Counted from the stretch's first letter, positions 20,766 to 32,344 are shown. The stretch is 64,000 bases of DNA from Chamaelirium japonicum (GCA_947650365.1 OX393555.1:11141840-11205839); one strand, 5' to 3'. The notes: a model not told the origin generated them from the letters alone. Made by a program: numbers and translations.

Positions 20766-21925
20766 CCCTCAAAAAAGAAACCCTAGCTAGGTAAGCTACA
20801 AGTAAAAGTCATTAGAGTAGGTTCTAACTCCTCTACATTAATGTCTCTCTCCATTATCTTGGAAAGGTGGCGCTCTGTGATCACCACATGGCTTGGCCAA
20901 CATCCCAACCGTCTAGTATAGTGAGCAGTGGTGGCTAATTACACCCGTCGGGTCCACTCTTGTAGCCAATAGGATGGTAGCATGCCAAAACAGTTTGAGT
21001 CAACACGACTGTCTTGCCAGTTACTGGAGTGGAGTCGATCTCAATGGAGAGAGCCGTTAATAGAGATGGGTCGAACCCCCATCTACTTGTACCAAGAAGA
21101 GGAAGATAATAAAGAGGGAGAGTTTTTGGATGTGGGTATTTTTCAGCAATTGGTGGGTGCCATTATTGCCCCCCCCCCCCTCTTTAATTGTATTGAGTGC
21201 CAAAAGTATTATAGGTCATGTCCTCACCAAAGTAGTGGGTGCCTTGCAAAAAAACGGTCCATTTATCTGACTCCCGACATTTTACTACTGGCCCCCACCA
21301 ATGATTAAGAAAAAGGAGGTGGATTCTATAAGTTTATAACCTTAGATGATCGGATTGGTTAAAGCCACAGCCGCTCATTTGGGACTGAATGTCCGTCCTT
21401 TTGCCCGACATTTAGGGCCGAGTGCGATTCACTATTCAGACTTGGTGTAATGGAGGGTTGTGATTTAGTTTCGGCTTTAACTTATCTTGATATATCTTCT
21501 GAGATTTTAAAGCCTAAGAAAAATATTTTCTCCAACATTACTTCCTCCTTTTTTGTTTTTTGACATCGGATCGAGGGTGTCCCGAAACCTTTCGAGCAAT
21601 AAGCCCACTTCTGACTCGGTCGGACTGATCCCTCCGAGAATGCGCACCGACCCAATCAGAAGTTTCCCTACGCATTTGCACTCTCGGATAACTTGCCCGG
21701 GGGAGAAATTGAACCCACACAATTGGATTGAGAATTAAGAACTATAGTACAAGAGCAGGAGAATGATTAATTATCTCTTTCCATGGAGTGAAAGCAATCA
21801 TCTATGTATGTTTTCATCGATCCATATAATTAATGTTGCATTTCAGCCACCTTTACTCATAGACTATATATGATATATCCTATAAATATTTATATATACT
21901 TTTAATTAACATAATATTGTTTTAA
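20766..21925. other. Intergenic DNA, no gene seen
   Basis: No feature was recognised apart from a C-run at about 21169-21180. Frames here are short and lack family signatures. The final part is the AT-rich 3' flank of the MIZ1-like gene. Confidence 0.5.
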
Positions 21926-22606
21926 TTAAGACCTCAAGAGGAATATGCTCAACTCTTGCCCACTACTCCCCACCGGATTGATCATGTGGAACGATTCCGA
22001 GTGCACCGATCCGACTACACGCTCGAAGCTTGCCCGGAGGTACATGAGATCCCCCTCACCGGACGCCGGCTCCCCCGGGACCACCCCGGCGCCAACCGAC
22101 ACCGACCGCATCAGCCTCAACACGGCGGCGTCGGCGTCGCTCATCCGCCGCCGGACCGCGAACCCCACCCTCCGGCCGTTGCAGTACATGGTCCACGCGG
22201 GGACGCCGAACAGAGAGCACGCGGCGGTGCAGGCCCGGTCGGACTCCAGCGCGATCCGGAGCAGGCCGTGCCGCATCTCGCGGGCGAGGTAGGCGGTGGG
22301 GACCGCGAACTCGAGGAGGAGGAGCGGGGCGGCGCGGGTGTCGTCCTGGAGGCAGAAGCTGACGCGGCCGCGGCGGTAGCCGAAGAAGGTGCCGGTGATG
22401 GTGGCGCTGTGGGTTGAGTCGGCGTCTCCGCCGCCGTAGTCGGAGGAGGAGTCCGGCGAGGGGTGGAAGCCGCAGCAGGGGACCATGCACTCGACGAGAG
22501 AGCGGAAGGATCGCCAGAAGCGAACGTCCTTGCTGCAGTCGACGGCGGTCGACGTGTCGATGATGTAGAGGGGTCCTCGCTGGTTCCCCAAGTCTATCAT
22601 CCTCAT
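21926..22606 (-). CDS. MIZU-KUSSEI 1-like protein (DUF617)
   Basis: An intronless gene for a 226-residue protein of the plant-specific DUF617 family, whose founder MIZ1 is needed for root hydrotropism in Arabidopsis. The domain spans about residue 68 to the end: an ITGTFFGYRRGRVSFCLQ opening, a PLLLLEFAVPT block, GLLRIALE, a WTMYCNGRRVGFAVRR core, YLRASFERVVGS, and the conserved C-terminus INPVGSSGQELSIF. The N-terminus (about 1-67) is variable, as usual, with an acidic/Ser stretch. No membrane segment is evident. The start at 22606 is the first ATG after a long CT-rich leader; a second ATG is two codons later. Third positions are strongly GC. It is the only host gene here that looks intact. 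Which family member it represents is not decidable from the sequence. Confidence 0.93.
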   Translation of the reverse strand: MRMIDLGNQRGPLYIIDTSTAVDCSKDVRFWRSFRSLVECMVPCCGFHPSPDSSSDYGGGDADSTHSATITGTFFGYRRGRVSFCLQDDTRAAPLLLLEFAVPTAYLAREMRHGLLRIALESDRACTAACSLFGVPAWTMYCNGRRVGFAVRRRMSDADAAVLRLMRSVSVGAGVVPGEPASGEGDLMYLRASFERVVGSVHSESFHMINPVGSSGQELSIFLLRS

Positions 22607-22619
22607 TCTCGTTTTAGCG

Positions 22620-22671
22620 ATAGAGAGAGAGAAAGAGAGAGAGAGAGCAAGATAGAGAGAGTAGAGAGACC

Positions 22672-22731
<60 letters not shown>

Positions 22732-22737
22732 AGTAAG
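22620..22737. repeat. (GA)n microsatellite in MIZ1-like 5' leader
   Basis: An almost pure GA tract of over 100 bp, read as CT in the gene's sense strand, directly upstream of the start codon. CT-rich leaders are common in plant genes and can bind GAGA-type (BBR/BPC) factors. Its length is probably polymorphic. Confidence 0.85.
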
Positions 22738-22785
22738 AGAGCTATAGAAAGAGAGTGTGTGTGGGACGATGAGGTGAAGGGGGGG

Positions 22786-22793
22786 TATAAATA
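22786..22793 (-). promoter_or_regulatory. Probable TATA element of MIZ1-like gene
   Basis: TATTTATA in the gene's orientation (TATAAATA on the plus strand), about 180 bp before the start codon and upstream of the CT tract. Spacing suggests a transcription start near 22760 and a leader of about 150 nt. A second GA tract lies at 22848-22873. No transcript evidence is available. Confidence 0.5.
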
Positions 22794-22842
22794 GGTAGAG
22801 GGGAAGGGTGTGACGTGAAAGAAGAAGTAGAAGAAGAGAAGC

Positions 22843-22873
<31 letters not shown>

Positions 22874-23069
22874 TGGGGGGGACCGAGGAATCATGAAGTT
22901 AAGGCAATAATTCCAGCGCACGGGGTGGCGGGGTCCATGCGACGTGCTCTCTTTGTTGGCTCTCGCGCGCGCGTGGCAAAGAGGGAGGGCTAGGGTTTTC
23001 GATCGGATGTCCATGCATGCTGATTAATTAGCCTTAATCTTGGATTTACTTGGTGATTGGATTATGTGA

Positions 23070-23310
23070 ATATAGAGTAATTTAGCTCTATGAGGTTCCC
23101 TGTTCGACCCCCGGTATGGATCATATCGCGCATGGAGCGAACATGTGATTAATCCTAATCGTTGATCTCATGTTCTCGGGATTATAGAATTAATAAATAG
23201 CGGCTAGCTGCTACCTCCTTTTGTTTCGATCTTCGGATCTATTTAAGCTCATGCTCTAGAACCTGTCCTCTGACAGCTTGGACAATTCAGCAAAAGAAAA
23301 AAAGTTAGCA
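23070..23310 (+). mobile_element. SINE-like element with Pol III B-box motif
   Basis: A head with TGTTCGACCCCCGGTATGG, close to the tRNA/SINE B box, followed by about 150 bp and a tail CATGCTCTAGAACCTGTCC that also occurs at about 20725-20760, then an A-rich stretch. The organisation fits a plant tRNA-derived SINE, but the A box and target duplication were not identified. Confidence 0.35.
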
Positions 23311-23479
23311 CGAGATAGATTTCAAGGCTTATTGTATTGGTCAATTTTATCATTCGACTCATTTAGCAAACTTAATCGAGTCTAACTAAAGAGATTTAGT
23401 TGATACTACTTAATTAGATACTCTCATTATCAACTCATCTACAACTAGGGTTGTTTTCCTCTTTTGAAGAAAACTCGGC

Positions 23480-23670
23480 ATATATGTGTTATAGAATGGG
23501 CCAAATTGCGGACCTGAGATCACTTCGATCACGATAGAAGATATCTGGAAAATTCTTCAGCAGTTTATACCATGATTGATGTCTCCCGTGTTTATCGAGT
23601 ATGCAATCAAGCAGCAAACTGGTTAGCTACAGCGTCCAAGGAGAGCACCAAACAAATCTACCAATTGATG
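23480..23670 (+). pseudogene. LINE RNase H remnant
   Basis: A frame including VYRVCNQAANWLATASKE matches the C-terminal part of plant LINE RNase H domains, in which a helix with an N-x-A-A-x-W-L-A pattern follows the last catalytic residues. The frame is open only over a short distance and no upstream reverse transcriptase is present, so this is a fragment. Confidence 0.5.
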
Positions 23671-23849
23671 AATGTGCTAAGAGCGCTTAAGGAGGTTCTA
23701 GACATGTACCTTAGCTCTTGTTTGTTTTCTCGTTCAATTGCAATGCAATGTGTAGCTGTATCGCTCCTATCGGAAAAAGGTTGGCAGTCTTCGAACTATT
23801 CTCTCTTGTGGATTAACACTTGAGAGTCCAATTTTAGGGCATATAACAA

Positions 23850-23935
23850 ACTATGAATTCGAACTTGCGACCTCCCGAGAGGGAAACGATGGGATGCAAT
23901 CGCAGTTGCTTTAATCATTGGGACATGTTGATAAG
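23850..23935 (-). mobile_element. tRNA-derived SINE head (minus)
   Basis: On the minus strand, GTCCCAATGATTAAAGCAAC (A-box-like) is followed about 30 bases later by GAGGTCGCAAGTTCGAATTC (B-box-like), the arrangement of a plant tRNA-derived SINE promoter. No 3' tail was recognised. Confidence 0.4.
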
Positions 23936-24108
23936 GGTGAACTTCTACTTGTACTAGTTTGCGCTGTTTCCTGTTCCGGGCAGGCCTGCGGATCTGATCC
24001 CATTGGGCTTAAACCTTGAAGGCAACAACAACGCTGCGACGAGGGTGGAGTCAAAGCTTTGAACCCCCTTTTGGTGCAACCAAACAAAGGCCAAGGTGAG
24101 TTGGGTTG

Positions 24109-24216
24109 CGTGTGTGTGTGGGTGTTGTGTGTGTGTGTGTGTGGTGGGGGGGGGGGGGGGGGGGGGGGGGGTGGGTGGCGGGGGGGGGGGGGGGGGGGGG
24201 GATGGGGGGGGGGGTC
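24109..24216. repeat. (GT)n and poly-G tract
   Basis: TGTGTGTGTG repeats lead into a run of G interrupted only by TGGGTGGC, ATGG and similar. At least ten G-runs of three or more occur in about 70 bp, so the plus strand could form G-quadruplexes. The exact run length in such sequence is often uncertain in assemblies. Confidence 0.85.
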
Positions 24217-24229
24217 CTCCCATCAAGAG

Positions 24230-27200
24230 ATGGGCCTATGAGCCCACAATTGCTAACACCAGCTATTGAGTGTGGGCCCATTAATCCTTTGGATGCCCAT
24301 CATCATCACTAAATCACCAAAGGGTTAAGATATATACCACCCCATTAAACCCTTTAATCACTTCATCTTAAACATCACTCCCCCCGAATTTATTGATACT
24401 AAAAGTACATAATTAAAAATTATGTAAATTCGTGGGATCAAAATGAGCAAATTAGGGCTATCTATGTTCTCTAGCCAAACACATGTTGCATGAATTTTTG
24501 TTAGTGGTTATGGACCTTGCCCTTTTGGTCCTAACTCACCATTGCTTTCCGGCAATGGAGTCGGGGCCAGCTTAACATCAAATCATTGAAAGGGGTGGTC
24601 CTCTAAAGGGTGGCGCTGACGTGGGTTTGGGCCCTCATGTTTGATTCCAGTGGTCTATGTTACCTCACGCAGTCAAGCGATCGATCGATTGATCGATCGA
24701 GAATTTTGGATATTCCATATACCATGCAGTGAATCGGGTTAACGTCATGGGGGGGATCGAGCAGAATGATCATCGGGTTCACGTGGAAAGGGATGGATCA
24801 TCACCCCCAATCGATTGAAATCCTTACACCAATGATCAATGAGTGGTTAGTTTGTTGTGTTCGATTAGCATGATCACACTTTATCGCCTTATTATCGGAT
24901 AGGAGAGGTAGCTGTGGGATCCTTCAAAGCTTCAAGTGTGGTTTTGATCGGCCATGCGTGTCGCTTCTTATCGTCTTTCTATTGTCGCTATGTTCTTCCT
25001 TTATTCTTCAATGGATAAAGGGAATAAAATTCAATTATGTGGAAATGTTGGTAATTTAATTTATCCCTACAGGACAAATTTAGTCATTATACCTGGAGGG
25101 GATGAAAATGTCCTTTTCTATTTATTTAATTGAGTGTTTTGGGCCCTCTTCTCCCCGAGGAGTACTTTCTCCTTATAAACAGAAGATATATATAAAGGAA
25201 TTAAGAGCATTAATTATCTCTCCTTCTGGTTCATCTTCCTCTGTGTGGGTTGTTCGTCCATCAAGGAGTGGAGTTTGCTGAAGGAGCTAGATATCAGAGT
25301 GCACGGTGGAAGCTAGCGATCTAGAACTATAAATTGGATCATATGCTTTCTAGTAGAAGGTGATCTAGATGTCTTTTAAAATTTAAAGCACATGCAAACA
25401 ACCTAAGGATTAATAGAAGATTATCTCATAGAATTGATGGACACTCGTGGAGAAGACCGTCGAACAAGATGAAGACTTTTTTCTTTGGCTCGGATTGAAT
25501 CCGAAGCGATTCCTTTAGATTTCTTTCTTTCTTCCTATCTCTTTTTCTTTCTCCCTCTCTCTTTTCCTAGCTTGGTGGTCGGCCTTCTTGCTTCCCCTAG
25601 GATGTGCAAAACATGTTCAGTTAGCTAGGGTTAGGAGGCCGACCATTAGGCTATAAACCCCTTAATGTGGTTGGCCCCTATTAGAATACCAAAGGAAGAA
25701 GTTTCTTCTTGGTGTCTATTCTTTCTAATAAGATAAGCCTTTCCAAAGAGGTAATCCTCATCCCTTTAGGATGCATGTGGCTGACCATGTCTAATAGAGA
25801 GGTGGACTCTCTATTAATCCGTAGCGCGTCATCCAATTCAAAAGAGAATCGCACTTATGTCTAGCCGGGTTGACTTTAAATCAACCCTAGACAATATGTC
25901 ATAGCTACTTCTAGTCTAACTAGAAAACCATTGGAGAACTAGTTAATTATCTCTCAATATCTACCATAGATAATTATGACAATGCCCTTACTTATAGGGG
26001 CCACCTCCTGAGTCCAACATGATTATGAACATAGAGGGACATGGAATCCTACTTCTACTAGGACACCTATGACTCATACTTTTTAGGAAAGTCATCTTAA
26101 CCCATTAAATGGACACCAATGATTACTTCTAAATTATAGGAATACCAACTTAGTACACTAGGAGGCTCCAGATACTTATGACATTTTCGGAAAAAGTCAA
26201 CTTAGTTCAATTTGATACTTATGACAACCCATAGAAAATAGGAGTGCCAACTTAGTCAACTCAATCATGATCTAGACAGTGATCTTAGTTTGAAGATAAC
26301 ACATAAATGACTTCCACACTTATTCACTAGTTCGCTAATTAACTCACTCCAATGGATCTTATTCACACATGCATATCCACCGTGATGCCAAATTAGAAAT
26401 CCTATACAAACAATGAATTATACTAAAGAGAGCATATATAAGGCTACATTAGAAATTCTAATATTATTAGCTACAAAACCTAATTAGTGGTACAACTAAT
26501 CTAGGTAACCATAGGGGCTCTAGTCACAATGGGTTGACCCCTTAACTAGGAATTATACTTACACTAGGATTAGAGTTTCTCTAGCCAAATAAGTGACATG
26601 GAATTTTATGGGACTCTGGTGACTCGATCTAGTTTTAATTAGGGAATGGACATGTCATCTAATAACTAAGTCATTGCTCTAATTAACTACTGCTTGAACC
26701 ACCATCAAGCTATAGTTGCACTCTAAGGTCACACAAATTACAAAAGTGACCTTTCCTACTATATTGAACTAGAACCCATCCTACATGTGATGCCCGTTTA
26801 TACTATTTGAGATCTAAGACTATCATTCTCAGTATAACTCACCCACTCAAGCCCTAATTCTCCAAGTCCTTGTGATCACCATTTTATCTTTAGTTTACCT
26901 GACCATGTATAGTGATCAGCCATTCATGAAGGTTGCTCAAAGAGACACATAGCTCCCCACGGTGAGTGAGAAATTCTCACAGCATGACTGAGTTCCCCAA
27001 CATCAAACACAAGTCACCCAATATACCCAGCTTTGATCCTACGATAGGCCTCACTGATTGGTAAGTCAAAGTGACAAACATCGAACCCAAAGTCTATAGG
27101 ACATATTGGGATTTAGGGTTAGTCAACTAGAAGTAGAGGATTATATGATGACAGTATTACAAACAAGGTCCTCTCTTTTGATTTCATTTAGTGTGTTATT

Positions 27201-27321
27201 CGTGGATCACTTGCACATCCGGGATCATTGTCATGGTGTGGTTTTTTTCTTTGGGGTTTCCACATAAAAATTAATTGTGTGCTTTACATTCTGCAAAGCC
27301 TTGTATGTTTGTTCTCATACA
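24230..27321. other. Intergenic DNA, no gene seen
   Basis: About 3 kb with no supported coding region. The segment 25100-27250, ending in a GGGGTTTCCACATAAA block, has the texture of a long terminal repeat or leader of a Ty1/copia element, but no TG...CA pair, primer-binding site or protein was found. It is left unassigned. Confidence 0.45.
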
Positions 27322-27499
27322 CGTGATGACCAAGGGCCAATAACCAATAGCCAAAAGTCAAGGCTCCTAAGGCTGTGATACCAAGATGGATAAAGTAAGG
27401 TGAGGTGTCCAAGGCCATGAGTTAGCCCCACATCACCTAGATAGAAGGAGATCCTGAGGTACTTATATAATTTTCCCTCCCAAACATAGAAGATATGTT

Positions 27500-27606
27500 T
27501 TAAAACTGTGCACCGTTATGAATCCCGCAAGAATTATGCAGTTAAGCGTGCTCGGGTGAGAGTAGTACTAAGACTGGTGACCTCCTGGGATGTCTCGTTC
27601 TGGCAC
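27500..27606 (+). pseudogene. 5S rRNA-like sequence in left Cassandra LTR
   Basis: Matches plant 5S rRNA from about position 25 to the 3' part: AGTTAAGCGTGCTCGGG (A box) and GGTGACCTCCTGGGA (C box) are clear. The first 5S part is degenerate, so it is not a functional rRNA gene. Confidence 0.85.
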
Positions 27607-27898
27607 GGGTAAAGTAGGCAATATCTTGTGTGTCTGAGGTGGATGTTACAGAATGATATATGAGTCGGTTTTCCTCGCAATTTGGGGGGGGGGGGGGGGG
27701 GGGGGGGGATTGTGACGACCAAGATCCAATAGCCAATAGTCAAAAGCCAAGACTCCTGAGACTGTTGTGCCAAGATAAATAAGGTGAGGTGAGGTGGGGT
27801 TAGGTGTTCAAGGTCATGAGTTAGCCCCACATCACCTGGATAGAAGGAGATCCTGAGCTTCTTATATAATTTTTCCTCCCAAACATAAAAGACGCTTT

Positions 27899-28006
27899 TT
27901 AAAACCGTGTGCCGCTATGGATCCCTTAAGAACTCCGTAGTTAAGCGTGCTTGGACGAGAGTAATACTAGGATCGATAACCTCCTGGAAAGTCATCGTGC
28001 ATGCAT
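27899..28006 (+). pseudogene. 5S rRNA-like sequence in right Cassandra LTR
   Basis: Contains CTCCGTAGTTAAGCGTGCTT and a diverged C box (GATAACCTCCTGGAAAGTC). It occupies the same place in the LTR as the copy at 27500. Confidence 0.85.
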
Positions 28007-28055
28007 GAACAAAACAAAGTGGACAATATCTTATGTGTTTTAGAAGGATGTTACA

Positions 28056-30140
28056 ATAATACACGTAGCCAGATTCCTTGGTTTTCACTATTGATTGAAC
28101 CTTGTGAGGAGAGGAGTGAACTGCCCCACAACATGCTAATGTAAGACCTTAAGTGGGAGTAGTTTAATGAATGAACTTAAGCAAGATAAAAATACTAACC
28201 CAATGACTATGCATTGTGCCGCCAAGCTAGGTAGACAATTGTGTGAGGTAAATTTTATTAGGTCGAGCTAGTACGTGTTCTTTCCGTATGTATTTCGGAA
28301 ACCTCCCTATTGAACCCCCTACAGACTAGGGAATTTAAGGTGGGATAGACTGTAGTGTCTGGGTGTGGCGTACGGTACGGTCATTGAAAAATTTTAAATC
28401 CGTGATTGTTGCCCGCTTGTGGGCGAATCGTGTTAATATATAATCGGCAAGACTTTATAACTCCCTGATCATTGGTTATTCTGCAATACCGTCCTCACAA
28501 GCTCCTCAATTTTAATGCTGGAGTTTTTTTTTCACACCATTAATGGGGTTTTTATTGTAAGTTTTATTCTGCTATTTGTTCATTCTACCTAGCAACCTAT
28601 GGATATTAGTTTATTGGGCACCCCAATAGCATCTCACTAAAGATTAGTTTGTTTTTTATCCCATCTAGCAATCTATAGATATTAGGGTATATTAATGTGT
28701 CTTACCTAACAAAGAGAGCCTACTAGAGAACTTGATGTCATAACAGTAGGATTTCACTAGAAAACAGTTAGTGAGTAGAGAAGCATTGGTTTTAGAACTT
28801 CACTCCCCCCCCCTCCCCCCTCATTCTATTTCATGGAAGGCCCATGGAATCCATTTCTCTTTTACCATATACTTTTCAGATAGAAACTACAAGGATCTCA
28901 ATGTCCATTCAATATCATTGTGAGAAAAAAGAAGCCCCTCATTCTTTAAGGGCCCTCTATAGTATAAGAAAGGCTTGAGTAGCACAAGCTCATGGAATTA
29001 ATGCAATCATGTCATGCCTCAGTGGAGCTAGAGGACTGGTATCAGCAAAGGAGAATGATCAGGAGGCATCATGCGCATGCTGTCATGATGTTGTGTGTAT
29101 GCACAATGACCATATTTCCCACCTTCATCACCATTCACTGAAAAAGCATCAAGTTGGACAACTTTACATATAAATTTGAGCATGGGGATCAAGTGGGGTT
29201 TGAAGGGGATAAACTACTGCTTAACTTTGCTTTGATTCCTTAATCATCTGCATTAGCCCTCTAAAGTGGCCCCTTTTGGTACTTGCGTATCATTCTCCGG
29301 TTCTCGGCATCCCATTTCCTGCCTCTTTGCTTTGTTAAGCTGAATAGACTCCCACTTAATCACACCTAAAGCTTCTTTAGTGGGTTTGCTTAATGCTAAG
29401 CTTCAATGTTGCCAACTTTAACTAAACAAAAGCCATGATGGACTCACCAATAATGGGCAAGCTAGCCATTTTGGAGAGGACATGGTGGACCAAAGAGGGA
29501 TTCTTTTGTGGTAGGATGTTCATCGCCCGGGGCCATGATAAGACAGACGCGCTCGATCATTTCTTCGAGAGTGTCGGGCCTTTAATCCTACTGCTAATTA
29601 TCAGAATAGATCGATGATCGAGTGTTATCCTGCCAAGTTTCTTGCATTTCTTGAATTGTGATTGCCATAAGGTTTTATCCTGAGAGATTCTAAGTGTCCT
29701 TTCTTAAAGTTTTCCAAGATGTGGTTCATGAATCTATGGAAGTAAACCATGTAATTAAACCAACCTATTTGGGGTTTCGTTAGCCAATATTCACTAAGGG
29801 AATTCCATGGTACCAATAGGTACCATACTGAAGTTGTGACACACCATCGGATTCCCTTTTCTTGAATCTTATGGGTCCACCTAGGATTCATCCTATGGCC
29901 CCTATTACAATATTGGGGTTATTAGCTATAGGCCCAGTATAACAATGTTGGGTTACATTAAGTCTATCGCATAGTTTTGGTTTACATGTAGTCCACGAAA
30001 TAACGTTAGATGAAGAGAATTCTTTGCTAACAGTTTTAGGTGACTAATCATTTTATTTGATTTATTTGTTCAAAATCACTGTACATCACTATTGCTATAG
30101 TGAAATCATTGTAGCTGTTACAGTGATTTGGGTTATTAGG
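28056..30140. other. Intergenic DNA, no gene seen
   Basis: No element ends, conserved protein blocks or RNA genes were recognised. A C-rich run lies at about 28805-28819. Confidence 0.5.
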
Positions 30141-30432
30141 TCAGGGTTAGGGTTCAGTAATAGGGGTGCATATATAATTTGGGTTAAGGGTTAGGTTTAG
30201 CTTTAGGGTTCACTATTCGAGGTTATAGAATTAGGCTTAGGGTTAGGGTTCACTATTTAGGTTATAGACTTAGGTTAGGGTTAGAGTTCACTAATAGGGG
30301 TATAGAATAAGGGTTATGGTTAGGTTTAGGGCTAGGGTTCACTATTTGAGGTTATAGAATTAGCTAAAGGTTTAGGGTTAACGGTTCACTATTTAGGTTA
30401 TACAATTAGGTTTAGGGTTAGGGTTTAGGTTT
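30140..30432 (+). repeat. Degenerate telomere-like repeats
   Basis: Many TTTAGGG and TTAGGG units are interspersed in a longer repeating phrase of about 55-65 bp (GGTTCACTATTTAGGTTATA followed by TTAGG runs), present about five times. The plant telomere heptamer is TTTAGGG, so this is either an interstitial telomere-derived tract or a minisatellite that resembles one. Confidence 0.7.
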
Positions 30433-30494
30433 CACAGTATGACAAAAACGTTTCGAAATTTTCCGAAACGTTTTTGTACGTCATGCCGTGAAAC
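30429..30494. repeat. Long imperfect hairpin
   Basis: GGTTTCACAGTATGAC then AAAAACGTTTCG pairs across an 8-nt loop with CGAAACGTTTTTGTAC then GTCATGCCGTGAAACC. The arms are about 28-31 bases with one short bulge. It abuts the telomere-like block and may be a tiny palindromic MITE. Confidence 0.75.
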
Positions 30495-30849
30495 CGATTT
30501 AACTAATTATATGATAATTAAATGGAAGGGCTTATGTGTTATTTTTTCAGTTGTTGAATCTATTGCAAATCCATATTTTACCGTGCATCTTTTATGATAT
30601 GTTAGTTGTACGTGTCGGAAATAGACAATTATTAAATGGACCTAGTGCAAGCTGCCCCTACAATATTTGACCAATGGGATGGAGGAAAAGAGAGTTGGAC
30701 GGTGGATGGTGAATGTGGGGTTCGGTATGGTATCAAATTTTATGTGTCGGCACCGTAGTGGAACCTTACTCACTAAAGATAATAATGCATAACGATGATA
30801 CTAGGATGATGTCTGATTAGTACAGATTGAAGGCCAAACCTATGGAGTT

Positions 30850-31065
30850 AGGACTTGTGGGAAGCAAAGTCTCTTAAAACTAGGAGCTTCTCTTGGTTAG
30901 CAATCCATGGTAGGATTCTCACTATGATCAACCTGAAGCCTAGGCACCATTCAGCGTTGTACGTCCGATGTGCGAGCGAGGGGAGGAAGATGCAGACCAC
31001 ATGCTTCTCCATTGTAGCCTCGCCTCTAGCCTATGGTTTTCTTTTGCTCTAAACCGCGGGCCTTC
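30850..31065 (+). pseudogene. LINE zf-RVT domain remnant
   Basis: Frame one gives SLKTRSFSWLAIHGRILT and, after a frameshift, frame two gives an EEDADHMLLHC block followed by SSLWF. This is the zinc-binding domain that follows reverse transcriptase in plant LINEs. No other LINE domain is nearby. Confidence 0.7.
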
Positions 31066-31069
31066 TACG

Positions 31070-31646
31070 CAGACCATATTGTCTCACCTGTTGGAAATCT
31101 AACCGTTCTAAACTAGCAAATTTAGGACTTAATCAAATTCTTAATTGCAAAATATTTATTAGATGAAATAATTTTGTTAAGCAAACAACAAATTAGTATG
31201 CAAAGACTAGTCACAATGTTTTTTATAGAAATTGTTTGCCAAGGCAGAGCGGGTTCTATGGAACCGTCATTCACCTTTCCGAACTTTTCTAAAAGAGAGA
31301 AATCCTATCTAGATTAGCACTAATTATTTGGAGTTTAGAATTAGATGCAAGTTATTTTCAATAGATCTAAAAGTAGCAAAGAAGTAGAGTTAGAAACTTT
31401 GGCTTGATGGTCGAAGCACGGTAGGTGCTGTCCCAATAAACTTATTGCCCCCCTCGTGCGGATTTTGTGGAAACAGTTTCTGGAGATACGACGACCCTGG
31501 TCAGGCGACCTCCTTCTCGTCGGCACGACTTCAAGAAGGCTTTGCGAATCTTGAAGACTTTCAGAAAACCTGCGACTCGACAAAAATCTTCTCGAAGCAA
31601 GGAGTCAGCATCGCAGCACGACTTTGATCTGAGAGAGAGAGAGAGT

Positions 31647-31699
<53 letters not shown>

Positions 31700-32335
31700 T
31701 TCTCGGAGCAAGAAGGTAGTTCACACCGCAATATTTTGATCCGAGAGAGGGAAAGAAAGAGAGAGAGGTAGGGAGCAATTCCACAATTCGCAGTGTACCT
31801 TTTCCATGGTCGCACCGGACCTTATATAGGCCTCGGGCTGTTAATGGGAGGCTGAAAGAGGGGAACGGTTCATGGGCTGCGATTAAGCCCATTAACCCCG
31901 CACTTTACTGCTCGTAAAGAGCTTGCTCGTAACGGCTAGCATGCAGCGTTTCTCGCGTAACCGCTAGTGTCCCAAATGAAAAATAATAAATGATGAAGGG
32001 CTTAAAAGCAAAAATAAAAATAAGGTAGGTGTGGACTAGCCCATTTCGGAGGTACTATCGTGTCTGGGTTCGCGGGCACACATACACAAGCCGCCCAGCC
32101 CATGCCCAAGCCCGGCTCGGCACGCACGCTCGCGCGCGTATGTGGTGTGGAGCATCCTTCTACTAGTGTTGAGTAGTGAGACAAAGGGGGAGAACCTTTT
32201 AAGTTGGTAGAAGGTTTTTCTCCAAATCGATATGTGTGACTAAACTTCCAATGGTTTTTGTGTGGTTTTCAAACACACACCCAACATCACCTACCCTATG
32301 GACTATATGGCGTAAACATAGGTGGCATCGTTCCT
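31070..32335. other. Intergenic DNA with GA microsatellite
   Basis: A GA tract at 31629-31697 is the only clear feature. Frames through it are low-complexity and not credible. The remainder shows no recognised element. Confidence 0.55.
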
Positions 32336-32344
32336 CAAGACCAT

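Larger units (their letters stand above)
27322..28055 (+). mobile_element. Cassandra-type TRIM carrying 5S rRNA sequence
   Basis: A miniature LTR retrotransposon of about 734 bp: left LTR 27322-27650, internal part 27651-27710, right LTR 27711-28055. The right LTR starts TGTGACGACC and ends GATGTTACA, near-inverted ends. Each LTR contains a 5S rRNA-like block with its Pol III promoter, the hallmark of Cassandra elements. The internal part starts with a decayed methionine-initiator primer site (GATATATGAGTCGG, 11 of 15 matches by eye) and ends in a G-run that acts as the polypurine tract. There is no coding capacity, as is normal for the family. LTR divergence is substantial, so the copy is old. 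A clean target duplication was not found. Confidence 0.85.

Noticed and set aside
21945-22490. Long frames opposite and overlapping the MIZ1-like gene.
   Set aside because: They are shadows caused by the GC-rich third positions of the real gene. The proteins are Arg/Pro/Ala-rich without any family motif.
25100-27250. A complete Ty1/copia LTR.
   Set aside because: No matching second copy, TG/CA ends, primer site or target duplication could be located, so it is left as unassigned intergenic DNA.
27500-28006. Genuine tandem 5S rRNA genes.
   Set aside because: The first part of each 5S copy is degenerate, both sit in paired LTRs ending TGTTACA, and the unit spacing fits a Cassandra element.
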